A stretch of 64,000 bases of DNA from Rhodococcus sp. ABRD24 (GTDB lineage Bacteria; Actinomycetota; Actinomycetes; Mycobacteriales; Mycobacteriaceae): positions 1,736,001-1,800,000 of the forward strand of contig NZ_CP035319.1 in assembly GCF_004328705.1 (NCBI RefSeq), read 5' to 3'. Numbering within the stretch: position 1 is the first letter of the stretch; each line of letters begins with the position of its first letter. Made by a program: the position numbers and the translations under genes. Below are positions 54,239-63,682 of this stretch, piece after piece. The notes beneath the pieces are model-generated. The model made no database searches. It saw only the letters and a list, made by a program, of their open reading frames with translations, and was not told the origin of the DNA.

Positions 54239-54943
54239 CTACCAGGCGCGGCCGAGATCCGCGTGTTGACGTATCCAGGTGTGCATCGCGATGCCAGCGG
54301 CGACGCCCGCATTGATGCTTCGAGTCGACCCGAACTGGGCGATGGATACGGTCATCGACGCCACCGCGTGGCCCTGTTCGGTGACCCCGGGCCCCTCCTG
54401 GCCGAACAGCAGGATGCACTCGCGCGGCAACGCGGCCGTCTCGATCGGCACCGACCCGGGCGTGTTGTCGACGGCGACGATGGTGAGGCCGTTGTCCCGC
54501 GCGAAGGCCGCCAACTCGTCGAGGCCGGCGTGGTGCGCCAGGTGCTGGTAACGGTCGGTGACCATCGCGCCGCGCCGATTCCAGCGTCGGCGCCCGACGA
54601 TGTGCACCGCGGCCGCCGCGAACGCGTTCGCGGTGCGCACGACCGTGCCGATGTTGGCGTCGTGCCCGAAGTTCTCGATCGCGACGTGCAGCGGATGCCG
54701 TCGGCCGTCGATGTCGGCGACGATGGCCTCACGAGTCCAGTAGCGATACGCATCGACGACGTTGCGGCGGTCACCCTCGGCCAGCAGTTGCGGGTCGTAC
54801 CGCGGATCCTGCGGCGGCTCGGTGCCGTACTCCTCGCGCCACGGGCCGACGCCGTACGGGTGCTCACCCCACTCGGTGGGCCCCGGCTGATCCACGTCGT
54901 CCGCGGGATCCGATGCCGTCGCACCCGCGTCACCGGTGATCAA
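54239..54943 (-). CDS. SpoU/TrmH-family RNA methyltransferase
   Basis: The 234-residue protein has the SPOUT knot motifs VAIENFGHDANIGTVVRTANAF, CILLFGQEGPGV and STRSINAGVAAGIAMHTW. These methylate 2'-O of rRNA or tRNA using SAM. The first 60 residues are acidic and variable. The apparent start TTG at 54943 overlaps the lipoprotein stop (54940-54942), indicating coupling; a later start is possible. Target RNA unknown. Confidence 0.88.
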   Translation of the reverse strand: MITGDAGATASDPADDVDQPGPTEWGEHPYGVGPWREEYGTEPPQDPRYDPQLLAEGDRRNVVDAYRYWTREAIVADIDGRRHPLHVAIENFGHDANIGTVVRTANAFAAAAVHIVGRRRWNRRGAMVTDRYQHLAHHAGLDELAAFARDNGLTIVAVDNTPGSVPIETAALPRECILLFGQEGPGVTEQGHAVASMTVSIAQFGSTRSINAGVAAGIAMHTWIRQHADLGRAW

Positions 54944-55536
54944 AACGTCTCATTCGAATCGGGCGCGACCGTGAACCCGTGCCCGGTCCCGTCGTTGGTA
55001 CACGTCACCGACCTCGCGGTGGTCTCGCACGTGTACCCGAGCTTCGCGAGCTTCACTCCCGGCGCCAGCACCGGATCGGCGCCGGAGCCGGAGGTGTAGA
55101 CCTGCCCGCCGGAGCACATGAACCCGCCGCGGCCGACGTTCTCGACGCGGATCCCGTTGCCCCAGCTGACCATGCAGTCGTCCGGCTTGGGCGGCAGCGG
55201 ACGCGTGACGCCCTCGCAGCCCGCCTCGGTCCGGCTGGGCAGTTTCACGATGCCGCAGCGAAATCCGCCGTCGGGCGAGGTGAAGTAGTACGACTCGTTG
55301 CGCTGGAACTGCACATCGGTGAGCGTCGAAGTGCCGGCGGCGCTGGTGGTGGTCTCCGTCGTCGTGGCGACCGGCGCCTGCGTCGTAGTGGGCGCGGGAG
55401 CCTCGGGCGTCGTCGTGGTCGGAGCGGCGGTGGTGGTGCTCGACTCCGCTGCGGCCGGGGCATCGGGCGATCCCCCACACGCGGTCAGCGTCAGCACGGC
55501 GCCGACTCCCAGACACAGCAGCGATACCCGGCGCAC
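54940..55536 (-). CDS. Putative lipoprotein with Thr/Pro-rich linker
   Basis: The protein of about 198 residues begins VRRVSLLCLGVGAVLTLTACGGS with a lipobox LTAC (Cys20), then a Thr/Ala/Pro-rich linker (TTTAAPTTTTPEAPAPTTTQ). A C-terminal domain with several Cys residues follows (FRCGIVKLPSRTEAGCEGV, CMVSWGNG, MCSGG, YTCETTARSVTC). GTG at 55536 is chosen because GGAGGAG lies six bases ahead. It is a cell-surface protein of unknown role. Confidence 0.8.
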   Translation of the reverse strand: MRRVSLLCLGVGAVLTLTACGGSPDAPAAAESSTTTAAPTTTTPEAPAPTTTQAPVATTTETTTSAAGTSTLTDVQFQRNESYYFTSPDGGFRCGIVKLPSRTEAGCEGVTRPLPPKPDDCMVSWGNGIRVENVGRGGFMCSGGQVYTSGSGADPVLAPGVKLAKLGYTCETTARSVTCTNDGTGHGFTVAPDSNETF

Positions 55537-55607
55537 AGTTGACTCCTCCACATTCACACGGCAATTGGTCGATACCGAACTCTAGTCGCCGCTGCGGACA
55601 AGTCTGC

Positions 55608-56402
55608 TCAGTTGCCGCTGAGCAACCGGTTGATGAGCCGGGCGAGCCACTGCGGGGAGAACTGCGCGGCCGCCGCCATGATCTTCGCCTGCCGGCCCAC
55701 GGGATAGTGCACCTTCGGCAGCACTCGGCGGCGCCCCCGCGTCGTCTCGAAGATCGCTTCAGCGACGTCCTCCGCGTTCAGCCGGACGCCCAGTGCTCGA
55801 GTGGTGCCGATGGATACGCCGTGCACCATGCCGGTGCCGACGAACAGCGGCCACATATCCATCACCCGGATGCCGTGAACCCGCCATTCGAGATCCAGGG
55901 CCTCGGTGAGTCCACGCACCGCAAACTTGGTGGCGCTGTACGTGGCCAGTTCGGGCTGACCGTAGATCGCCGACGCCGAACACAGGTTCACCACCTGAGC
56001 CCCAGGGGTCTCCTTCAAGTACGTGAAGGCCGCGAGCATCCCGTTGACGGTGCCGCCGACATTGATGTCGATCATCCGGTGGTGCGCATCGGCGGAGATG
56101 TCCTCGAAGCGTCCCGCGGACAGCACGCCGGCGTTGTTGACCAGAATGTCGAGCCGGCCATGGTCCGCGGCGAACTCCGCGAGCCGCTCCTGCCACTCGC
56201 CGCGGTCGGTGACGTCGAGGAGACCGGTCCGCACGCGGCCGCCCCGGCCCTCGATCTCCGCACGCAGAGTATCGAGGCCGTCCTCGTCGATGTCGTAGGC
56301 ACCGACGAGGTAACCCGCTCGGGCAAACCTCAACGCGGTCGCCCGCCCAATTCCGGCGGCAGCACCGGTGATGAACACTGTCGGCTGAGAGGTCGGAGTC
56401 AT
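55608..56402 (-). CDS. Short-chain dehydrogenase/reductase
   Basis: The 264-residue classical SDR has TGAAAGIGRATALRFARAG (cofactor loop), LVNNAGVLSAG, and the catalytic Ser with YSATKFAVRG (Tyr-x-x-x-Lys). The C-terminal tail is longer than a minimal SDR and basic. It resembles actinobacterial enzymes that act on lipids or sterols, but the substrate is unknown. ATG at 56402 is the start. Confidence 0.87.
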   Translation of the reverse strand: MTPTSQPTVFITGAAAGIGRATALRFARAGYLVGAYDIDEDGLDTLRAEIEGRGGRVRTGLLDVTDRGEWQERLAEFAADHGRLDILVNNAGVLSAGRFEDISADAHHRMIDINVGGTVNGMLAAFTYLKETPGAQVVNLCSASAIYGQPELATYSATKFAVRGLTEALDLEWRVHGIRVMDMWPLFVGTGMVHGVSIGTTRALGVRLNAEDVAEAIFETTRGRRRVLPKVHYPVGRQAKIMAAAAQFSPQWLARLINRLLSGN

Positions 56403-56450
56403 GCCGTCAGGTTAGGCGCTGGATGGATAGGCTGGGGTGGGAGTGAGGCC

Positions 56451-56897
56451 ATGAATCATCCACGCATCGTTCGCACCGTCTGTGTCATCAGTGTCGGCTA
56501 TGTCGCCGTGCTGGCGTTCTGGCTGGGCTGGCTCGTCGAGCACACCCCGCCCGGCACCGTCCCGTATCAGATCGGCGGCCTGCTCGCGGCGTACGGATCG
56601 GCGCTGGGGCTGGGCATGATGTGGGCCGACCGGCCCACACGAGCCGAACGCCGGCTCGCCAAGCGTGGCATCGAGGGATGGGCAAAGATCGAGCACACCC
56701 ATCGGATCGGACGCACCGTCGACAATGGAGAGCTCACCGAACTCGACCTCGCCCTCACCGTCCCCGGGTCGGAGTCCTACACCGGTCGCATCGTCTACGA
56801 GGTGTTCCCCGGGGACGCGCCGCGCTTCGCACCGGGCGAGACCATCTCGATCCGCGTCGACCCGCACAACCGCGACCGAATCATGATCTGCCCCTAG
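56451..56897 (+). CDS. Two-helix membrane protein of unknown function
   Basis: The 148-residue protein has two N-terminal hydrophobic helices (VCVISVGYVAVLAFWLGWLV and QIGGLLAAYGSALGLGMMW) and a soluble C-terminal part (GIEGWAKIEHTHRIGRTVDNGELTELDLALTV) with beta-strand character. No family is recognised. It is convergent with the next gene, with overlapping ends (56894-56897). Confidence 0.6.
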   Translation: MNHPRIVRTVCVISVGYVAVLAFWLGWLVEHTPPGTVPYQIGGLLAAYGSALGLGMMWADRPTRAERRLAKRGIEGWAKIEHTHRIGRTVDNGELTELDLALTVPGSESYTGRIVYEVFPGDAPRFAPGETISIRVDPHNRDRIMICP

Positions 56898-57631
56898 AGG
56901 CGCTGCGCCTTCGCACGGTGTCCGAGCGCGAGCATCCCTTCCACCAGCAGCAGCTGCGCCGCCGCATACGACGCGAGAATCACGCCCTCCGCGGCGGCCC
57001 GCGGCTTCTCCCCGCGCAGGAACAGCTTGCGCATCACGATCAGTCCATCCGAGCCTGTGAAGAGCAGCCCGCCGAGACCGAGCCAGCTACGACGGTCGCG
57101 CCGGTTCGGCATCGGCAGCCCGGCGATGTCGGCGGCGCCAGGCGCCAGCGCGGGATCCGCGGCGAGAGTAGCGGTGGTGCCGAGTAGCGCGCCGTAACCG
57201 GTGAGTGTCTGCGCGACTGCCGGCGCCTTCGCACGCAGCAGCCCGGACACGCCCAGCCACGCGCCCAGACGCGGGAGCGCGGCGGCCAGGCGGGGTCGGG
57301 CTCCGCGCCGGGTCAGCAGCGACGAATAGCTCATCTGCATCACGCCGAATGATGTCGCCCCGCGGCGCAGACGGGCGTCGACATCGGGGTCGATCATGAA
57401 CACATCGCCGACGGTGGCGGCCGCCAGTCCGGCGACGAGCAGTGTGGCATCGGCAGTATCGAGGTCGCCGCGACGGCGCAGCACCCGCACCGCGAGAGCC
57501 GGGGCCATCAGAGGCTTGGCGGCCTGCTGCACCCGTTCGCGCCCGGTGACCGCGCCGTAGACGGTCGCTGCGGTCGCGCCCACGAACACCGCGTGCTCGA
57601 TTCCCCAGTTCCTGATGCTCGCGAACGCCAT
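56894..57631 (-). CDS. YhhN-family membrane protein (lysoplasmalogenase-like)
   Basis: The 245-residue protein has about seven hydrophobic helices and the core VAGLAAATVGDVFMIDPD, with LRRGATSFGVMQMSYSSLLTRRGARP, resembling the YhhN/TMEM86 family. Members can cleave the vinyl-ether bond of lysoplasmalogen. The assignment rests on short motifs. Met at 57631 is chosen. Its stop overlaps the convergent gene by four bases. Confidence 0.65.
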   Translation of the reverse strand: MAFASIRNWGIEHAVFVGATAATVYGAVTGRERVQQAAKPLMAPALAVRVLRRRGDLDTADATLLVAGLAAATVGDVFMIDPDVDARLRRGATSFGVMQMSYSSLLTRRGARPRLAAALPRLGAWLGVSGLLRAKAPAVAQTLTGYGALLGTTATLAADPALAPGAADIAGLPMPNRRDRRSWLGLGGLLFTGSDGLIVMRKLFLRGEKPRAAAEGVILASYAAAQLLLVEGMLALGHRAKAQRL

Positions 57632-57715
57632 GCCTACTCCCTCGTGTCCGGATTCCGGCTCGACCGTACCGCCACTCACCCCCGACCACCCCCGAATCCT
57701 TCTGACTCAGCTCGG

Positions 57716-58900
57716 TCAGGCCAGGCGACGGGCGGGCGCCGATGCGGCGACGACTGCGAACGACGGCTCCGGCAGACCCAGGTTCGCGGCCCGCGTCCGA
57801 GTCGTCGCGACGGCCTCGTCGACCCGTCCGGCCGGAATCAGCGCGATCGCCGATCCTCCGAAACCACCTCCCGTCAGCCTGGCCCCCAGAGCCCCTGTGA
57901 CGAGGGCGCATTCGACAGCGTTGTCGAGTTCTGGGCACGACACCTCGAAGTCCAGGCGCAGTGACAGGTGCGACGCATACAGCAGCTTGCCGAATTCGGC
58001 GTAGTCCCCGGACCGTAACGCCTGCACGGCGAGGCGGACGCGGGCGATCTCACTGATCACGTGCCGTGCTCGGTGGCGCAACTCGCCGTCCCTCAATGCA
58101 CGCACCGCGTCCATGCCGTCGCGACCACAATCGGCGAGTTCCCGCAGCGAGCCGACACCGAGCCGACGTGCTGCTCGCTCCACCGTGTCCCGGCGCTTCG
58201 CGTACTGTCCGTCGACGAGACGGTGCGGCGCGCGGGTATCGGTGACCAGCAACGCCAAACCATGCGACGCCGGATCGAACGGAACCTGCGCGACCGCGCC
58301 GGACGCCGAATCCAGCAGCAGCGCATGACCTTCCGTCGCCCGCAGCGATGCCGCCTGATCCATTCCACCGGTGGGTGCCAACGCCACCTCGTTCTCGGCG
58401 CGCACACAGGCAGCAGCCAGCGACGCCCGATCCGGGTCGGGTGCCAGCGCGAGTGCCAGCGAGCACTCCAGCGCGGCCGAGCTCGACAGGCCCGCACCGA
58501 TCGGCACCGTCGAGACGAACACCGCATCGACGCCCGCGAAATCCCCAGCCAGCATGCCCGCCTCGCGCAGAGCCCAGATCACGCCGGCGGGATAGGCCGC
58601 CCAGCCCGTCGGACGTCCCGGACCGATATCGGCGATCCTCCCCTCCCACGGCTCCCCGTCTGCCGACCGCAACCGGATCAACCCGTCCGTTCGCGACGAT
58701 ATCGCGGCAACAGTGCTGTGCGGCAGCGCGATCGGCAGGCACAGACCGTCCGCGTAGTCGACGTGCTCACCGATCAGGTTCACTCGCCCCGGTGCTGCCC
58801 ATATCCCTTCCGGCTCCGTGCCGAACTCGGCATGGAACAGGTCCGTGCCCGCCACTGCCATCTCGGCGTCGGGTACGGGACGGAACCATCGGACGCTCAC
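57716..58900 (-). CDS. galK: Galactokinase
   Basis: The 394-residue GHMP kinase phosphorylates galactose. It begins with FHAEFGTEPEGIWAAPGRVNLIGEHVDY, the galactokinase signature, and has VPIGAGLSSSAALE (ATP loop) and TGGGFGGSAIALIP. GTG at 58900 overlaps the galT stop by four bases (GTGA), so the pair is translated together. Galactose 1-phosphate then passes to GalT. Confidence 0.95.
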   Translation of the reverse strand: MSVRWFRPVPDAEMAVAGTDLFHAEFGTEPEGIWAAPGRVNLIGEHVDYADGLCLPIALPHSTVAAISSRTDGLIRLRSADGEPWEGRIADIGPGRPTGWAAYPAGVIWALREAGMLAGDFAGVDAVFVSTVPIGAGLSSSAALECSLALALAPDPDRASLAAACVRAENEVALAPTGGMDQAASLRATEGHALLLDSASGAVAQVPFDPASHGLALLVTDTRAPHRLVDGQYAKRRDTVERAARRLGVGSLRELADCGRDGMDAVRALRDGELRHRARHVISEIARVRLAVQALRSGDYAEFGKLLYASHLSLRLDFEVSCPELDNAVECALVTGALGARLTGGGFGGSAIALIPAGRVDEAVATTRTRAANLGLPEPSFAVVAASAPARRLA

Positions 58901-60015
58901 GGCGCCACCTCACGGAACCGGGCTGCGATCTGCTCGGGTGTGGTGTCGCCGATCCACGCCCCCATTCCGGACTCCGAGCCCGCCAGGTACTTCATCCGGT
59001 GCGGCGAGCGCATCAGCGAAAAGATTTGCAGGTGAAGCCGACCCAGCTCGCGGCCGGTACCGGTCGGCGCCTGGTGCCAGCCCGCGATGTACGGCAGCCG
59101 GGCAACGCCGTCGAAGAACCGGTCCAGCCGCCCGAGCACGTCGAGGTACACCTGCGCGAGCTCGTCGAGTTCGGCATCGTCGAGTTCGGTGAGGTCCGCA
59201 ACGTCCCGGCGCGGCGCCACATGCAGCTCCACCGGCCACCGCGCGGCCGCGGGAACGTAGGCCGTCCAGTACTCTCTGTCGACGATCATCCTTGTGCCCG
59301 AACGTCGCTCGGCTTCGAGCACGTCGCGGAGCAGTGAGCGGCCCGTGCGCGTCCGGTGAAACTCGGCCTGCCGCAGCAGGGCGGCGGTGCGTGCAGGCAG
59401 TTCCGGGTACGCATAGATCTGGCCGTGCGGATGCGCCAGCGTCACCCCGATCTCCTCCCCGCGATTCTCGAAGCAATAGACCTGCGCGACACCGGGCAGT
59501 GCCGACAGCTCACGGGTCCGGTCGACGAGCGCCGCCAGCACCGTGCGGACCCGGGACGGCGTCAGCTGTGCGAAGCTGCGATCATGATCGCTGGTGAAGC
59601 AGACCACCTCACACCGACCGTCGGCGACCCGCTGGGGCCACAGTGTTTCTCCGTCAACGTATTTCGCCACACCTGTCGCCGACGGCGCAGCCAAGGAGGG
59701 GAATCGGTTCTCGAACACCGCGACGTCGTAATCGGCGGCCGGAATCTCGGTGGCGGCCCGCCCCGGCCGGGTGGGGCACAGCGGACACGCGTCCACCGCC
59801 GGCAGGAAAGTGCGGGTGTTCCGGTGCGCAGCGAGAGTCACCCACTCGCCTGTCAGGGCGTCGTAGCGCATGGTCGACGACGCGGCGACCGGCTTCAGGT
59901 CCCGGCCGTCGTGGAGTTCGCGGGTCGCGGTACCGCCCACGTACGGCTCGGTGTCATCGAAGTACAGCAGCGCGCGACCGTCGGACAGGGTGGCCCGCGT
60001 CTTCCGAATCGGCAT
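58897..60015 (-). CDS. galT: Galactose-1-phosphate uridylyltransferase
   Basis: The 372-residue HIT-superfamily enzyme swaps UMP between UDP-glucose and galactose 1-phosphate. The catalytic His motif is HPHGQIYAYP, and zinc-type Cys residues occur in CPLCPTRPG. Met at 60015 begins MPIRKTRATLSDGR. An upstream Met at 60039 is also in frame, and neither has a good ribosome site. Coupled to galK by a GTGA overlap. Confidence 0.93.
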   Translation of the reverse strand: MPIRKTRATLSDGRALLYFDDTEPYVGGTATRELHDGRDLKPVAASSTMRYDALTGEWVTLAAHRNTRTFLPAVDACPLCPTRPGRAATEIPAADYDVAVFENRFPSLAAPSATGVAKYVDGETLWPQRVADGRCEVVCFTSDHDRSFAQLTPSRVRTVLAALVDRTRELSALPGVAQVYCFENRGEEIGVTLAHPHGQIYAYPELPARTAALLRQAEFHRTRTGRSLLRDVLEAERRSGTRMIVDREYWTAYVPAAARWPVELHVAPRRDVADLTELDDAELDELAQVYLDVLGRLDRFFDGVARLPYIAGWHQAPTGTGRELGRLHLQIFSLMRSPHRMKYLAGSESGMGAWIGDTTPEQIAARFREVAP

Positions 60016-60092
60016 CGGATCACGATATGCCAATGGCATGCCCCATCGGCGTCCCCGCGCCCGATGAACTGGTCTCCGAACGCCGTAACTGG

Positions 60093-60626
60093 CTAGCCCA
60101 GGCCCAGATCCCCGAGTCCGAGCAGCGAGCGGTACTCGAGGCCCTCGGCGGCGATGACGGCGTCCGCGCCCGTCGCCCGATCGACGACGGTGGCGACACC
60201 GACGACGATGGCACCGGCGTCACGCAGCGCCTTGACTGCAGTCAGCGGTGAGTTACCCGTGGTGGTGGTGTCCTCGACCACGAGGACACGCTTGCCGACG
60301 ACGTCGGGGCCCTCGATCTGACGCTGCATGCCGTGCGCCTTGGCGGCCTTGCGGACCACGAACGCGTCGATGGGGCGTCCCTCGGCGTGCATGACGGCCA
60401 TCGCGACCGGGTCGGCGCCCATCGTCAGGCCACCGACGGAGGCGAAGTCCCAGTCGGCGACCAGCTCGCGCAACAGCTTGCCGATCAGCGGGCCGGCCCG
60501 GTGATGCAGGGTCGCGCGGCGCAGGTCCACGTAGTAGTCGGCCTCCTTGCCCGAGGACAAGGTGACCTTTCCGTGCACCACCGCCAGCTCACGCACCAGC
60601 GCAGCGAGCTCTTCGCGATCCGTCAT
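60093..60626 (-). CDS. pyrE: Orotate phosphoribosyltransferase
   Basis: The 177-residue PRTase joins orotate to PRPP in pyrimidine synthesis. It contains the PRPP motif VLVVEDTTTTGNSPL and the KEADYYVDLRRATL stretch of OPRTases. Length is normal. It lies upstream of galT on the same strand, as its own or a shared unit. M. tuberculosis has pyrE next to a TrmH gene, like this region. Confidence 0.93.
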   Translation of the reverse strand: MTDREELAALVRELAVVHGKVTLSSGKEADYYVDLRRATLHHRAGPLIGKLLRELVADWDFASVGGLTMGADPVAMAVMHAEGRPIDAFVVRKAAKAHGMQRQIEGPDVVGKRVLVVEDTTTTGNSPLTAVKALRDAGAIVVGVATVVDRATGADAVIAAEGLEYRSLLGLGDLGLG

Positions 60627-60711
60627 CGGCCGCTCCCATCACCATTCGAGGTCAGTCACATTTCGTCAGGCAAAGCCTAGCGAGACGACCGAGCCCCGAC
60701 CCTCCCGGCCC

Positions 60712-61290
60712 TCACGCCGCGGCGTCGGCGACGTCGTCTTCCGGCGCCCCCGAAACCGTGAGGATCGTCGCCTCGAACAGCTGCGCCGGCTTCACCCCCA
60801 CGAACCGCGCAACGACGCTGGTGGGCGGCGTGCACACGGCGTGGTTCAGTCGACGCGCCAGGTCGTTGTAGACGCGCACCGCGCCGGCGAGCCGCTCCTC
60901 GGTGAGCTCGAGTTCCCCCGCTGGCCGGACGAATGCCCAGTCGTGACGCAGCGCCGGATAGCAGCGCGCGGTGCCGAGCAGGGATTGCAGCGCCGCGGAC
61001 AGCGCACTCTCGGCACCGGCCTGCTGGCACAGATCGAGATTCTCCTCGCGAACCCGCATTGCCAGGGCGCGGGCACCGGACACGGTGCTCACGAGGTCCC
61101 GCCCCACCGTCTCTGCGGACGCGAGGACCAGCCCTGGGATGTACTCGTACCGGCGATCCAACTCGACATGCACGAGCGCGAGCGCGGCCCGCGCGGTCGA
61201 TTCGGTACGACGCAGCCGACGAACCATCGACACAACCCACACCACGGCAGTCACAACAAGAACGAGAGAAACACCCGACACAACAACCAC
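60712..61290 (-). CDS. LemA-family membrane protein
   Basis: The 192-residue protein has one N-terminal transmembrane helix (VVVSGVSLVLVVTAVVWVVSMVRR), then helical LemA features: ALVHVELDRRYEYIPGLV, CYPALRHDWAFVRPAGELELTEERLAGAVRVYNDLARRLN. LemA proteins are membrane-anchored and of uncertain function. The start is M at 61290. It is followed by pyrE on the same strand. Confidence 0.75.
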   Translation of the reverse strand: MVVVSGVSLVLVVTAVVWVVSMVRRLRRTESTARAALALVHVELDRRYEYIPGLVLASAETVGRDLVSTVSGARALAMRVREENLDLCQQAGAESALSAALQSLLGTARCYPALRHDWAFVRPAGELELTEERLAGAVRVYNDLARRLNHAVCTPPTSVVARFVGVKPAQLFEATILTVSGAPEDDVADAAA

Positions 61291-61324
61291 AGGTGCGGAA
61301 TCTACTGGGAGGAGACTGCAGCCG

Positions 61325-62008
61325 CTATTCGACGGTCTCGGGGGCCGACGGACGGCCGGGATCGTGGGCGACGGGATTCAGGTTCATGGTCTGCGGCTCG
61401 ACCGCGGGCGGCAGCACACGCAGCATCCCGGACAGCCGGGCAACCGCCTCGATCGCAGCGTCCCAGTCGCGTCCGACACTGTTGATCGGCAGCGAGCCGA
61501 GAGTCCACTCACCCTCGCTCCACATCATCTGCAGCTGCGGCGGCGCCGACTCGGTGAACGTCACCATGCGCTGGTCGCACACCCGGCGGGCGATCTCGAG
61601 GTCGGTCGCGAACACGACGCGCGGACCGATTGCACCGAGCAGGTTCAGATCGGCGTCGCGCGGCGGCGGCGTCGACTTCAGACGCAGGTCGATATCGATA
61701 TCCGACCCGATCTCACGGTGCACGGCGACGATCGTGGCCGTCTCCTCCAGGTCGAAGAGTACGAACTCCTCACCCCGGCGGATGCCCCGCACGACGTCGA
61801 CGGCCCCGAGGTATTCCTGCTTCGAAAGCGCGGCGCGGTGCCATTGCGACGAGAGGTTCTCGTCGGATGCGTTGTACGTGTAGCCCTGCGCCTTCGCCCA
61901 GATCTGCCGGACCCGACCGGTTTGGTCGCGTCGCGTGCGATCGACATAGAGCAGCGCGACAGCGCCCGCGAGTGCTATCACTGCCAATCCGAACCACATA
62001 GCCGTCAT
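61325..62008 (-). CDS. Membrane-anchored protein of unknown function (Rv0383c-like)
   Basis: The 227-residue protein has one N-terminal hydrophobic segment (WFGLAVIALAGAVALLYVDRTRRD), then a soluble part (GRVRQIWAKAQGYTYNASDENLSSQWHRAALSKQEYLGAV). It resembles the conserved protein beside pyrE in mycobacteria. No catalytic motif is visible. It lies 34 bases upstream of the LemA-like gene on the same strand. Confidence 0.7.
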   Translation of the reverse strand: MTAMWFGLAVIALAGAVALLYVDRTRRDQTGRVRQIWAKAQGYTYNASDENLSSQWHRAALSKQEYLGAVDVVRGIRRGEEFVLFDLEETATIVAVHREIGSDIDIDLRLKSTPPPRDADLNLLGAIGPRVVFATDLEIARRVCDQRMVTFTESAPPQLQMMWSEGEWTLGSLPINSVGRDWDAAIEAVARLSGMLRVLPPAVEPQTMNLNPVAHDPGRPSAPETVE

Positions 62009-62061
62009 CGTGCGTCAGCCTAGCTACTCGGGAGCCCGATCCGGGCATCCGGTGCCGCGCG

Positions 62062-62937
62062 TCAGTTCCCGAACCCGGGAAGCGTCGTGTTGATGATCAG
62101 CTTTGCGGTGACTTCGCCGCCTTCGACCTTGTCGCCCTGCACCAGAACGGACTCGCCTGGCTCGAGGTCGGCGACGGTCGCCGCGGTGAGCGAGATGAGC
62201 GTCGTATCGGGCGTGGTCCGCACGGTGACAGTCGATCCGCCGAGCCCGTCGATCGTCAACGTGCCGCCGTTGTTGGCCGTGATGGTGCCCATTGCGGTGC
62301 CCGCCTTCCCGATCAGGTCACCGACACCGCCGGGGATGCCGTCCAGCGGAGACGTGGTGTCGGGGGCGGTCGTCGGAGGCCCGGAGCGTTGCGGCACGGT
62401 CGGCGGCGCAGTCATCCGGGTCGACGGCGCTGCGGCCGTTGCCGACGTGTCCGAACCAGCTCCGTTCACCAGGAACCCGATGCCCAGACCGAGCGCCAGC
62501 AGCAGGATTCCGGCCGCGACCGCCGCCCACAGTCCCACCTTGCGTCCGGGCTTGTGGTCGGGGGTGTTCTCGATGAACGGCGCCTCGCCGGGCGGCGGTG
62601 ATCCGGGCGGCAGCGATCCGGGCGGTGGGTAGCCGCCGGAACCGTAGTAGGTCGGGTATGCCTGTGTCGCGTTCGGCGGCAAGGACTGCGGATCGAACCG
62701 TGGGTCATAGGTGGGCAGGGCCTGCGTCGGGTTCGGCGGTGGACCCCCGTACGCCTGGTAGGGGTCGGCCGTGTAGTACTGCTCGGTCGGCTGATCCGGC
62801 TGCTGCACCGGCCCGATCTGCTCGGTGTCACCGCCTGCCGGACGCCCCCACTGCTCGGCGGCAGCACTGCCGTCTCCCTGTTCGGCGGGATCGTAGGCGC
62901 GTTCCTGCGGGGTGCGGGGATCGTCGGGGTTCGTCAT
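62062..62937 (-). CDS. Pro-rich membrane protein with extracellular DUF5666-like domain
   Basis: The 291-residue protein has a long Pro/Tyr/Gln-rich cytoplasmic N-terminus (GGPPPNPTQALPTYDPRFDP), a transmembrane helix (VGLWAAVAAGILLLALGLGIGFLVN), and a C-terminal domain with GTITANNGGTLTIDGLGGSTVTV and VLVQGDKVEGGEVTA, typical of DUF5666. Function unknown. Probably extracellular facing. Confidence 0.8.
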   Translation of the reverse strand: MTNPDDPRTPQERAYDPAEQGDGSAAAEQWGRPAGGDTEQIGPVQQPDQPTEQYYTADPYQAYGGPPPNPTQALPTYDPRFDPQSLPPNATQAYPTYYGSGGYPPPGSLPPGSPPPGEAPFIENTPDHKPGRKVGLWAAVAAGILLLALGLGIGFLVNGAGSDTSATAAAPSTRMTAPPTVPQRSGPPTTAPDTTSPLDGIPGGVGDLIGKAGTAMGTITANNGGTLTIDGLGGSTVTVRTTPDTTLISLTAATVADLEPGESVLVQGDKVEGGEVTAKLIINTTLPGFGN

Positions 62938-63063
62938 GATGCGGACCTGTTCTTCCGGCGGGCGGCGATTCGAGCTGACAGTTCAGGGTAGAGCCGGACT
63001 CTGAGATCCGTCTGAAACCCCAGAAGAGCTGCCTGCCGCGCTCGAGGAAATCCCGGATCCGGC

Positions 63064-63447
63064 CTACAGACCGCGGAGTTTCTCCAGGTCGCGTCGCTCC
63101 CGCTTGGTGGGCCGGCCCGCACCGCGATCACGGCGGGGCAGTGACGCGAGCACCTCCGGCGGGGGCGGCGGCGGACTGTTGTCCTGCATACATTCGGCGG
63201 CCACCGGCGGGCCGACGCGCTTGGCGATCGGCCGCACCACGACCACGATCCGCTCCAGCCCGGACACCCGGACACGCACCTCGTCACCGGCCTTGACCTG
63301 CACGGAGGCCTTCGCGGGGGCGCCGTTGACCCGCACATGTCCCGATCGACACGCGGAAGCGGCCTGGGACCGGGTCTTGAACAGCCGCACCGCCCAGGTC
63401 CAGCTGTCGACGCGAACGCTTGTTGCGTCGATGGTCGGGGTAGGCAC
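63064..63447 (-). CDS. S4-domain RNA-binding protein (Hsp15-like)
   Basis: The 127-residue protein shows DSWTWAVRLFKTRSQAASACRSGHVRVNGAPAKASVQVKAGDEVRVR, the S4 fold found in Hsp15, which binds stalled 50S subunits. A basic tail ends RRDLEKLRGL. GTG at 63447 begins the conserved part; longer upstream frames to 63990 are not homologous. A role in ribosome rescue is inferred from the family. Confidence 0.85.
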   Translation of the reverse strand: MPTPTIDATSVRVDSWTWAVRLFKTRSQAASACRSGHVRVNGAPAKASVQVKAGDEVRVRVSGLERIVVVVRPIAKRVGPPVAAECMQDNSPPPPPPEVLASLPRRDRGAGRPTKRERRDLEKLRGL

Positions 63448-63682
63448 GCCGTCCAGGATACCGAAGCGACCCGACTGCGCCGGTTCGACCTGCCCGCACC
63501 GCGCTGGTGGCCGCCGCAGGTTGTGTCGCGGAAACCCTGTCCCACAACAGGTTCGCCGAGCATCGACCCTCAGCGTCCTTTCTGGCCCTTCTGGCCTTTC
63601 CGCTTTCGCGTTACCGTCGGTACCGGCTGTGTTACGTTCCTCAATCGGTCGGGATCTCATACCGGATGAAGGGGCTCCACTC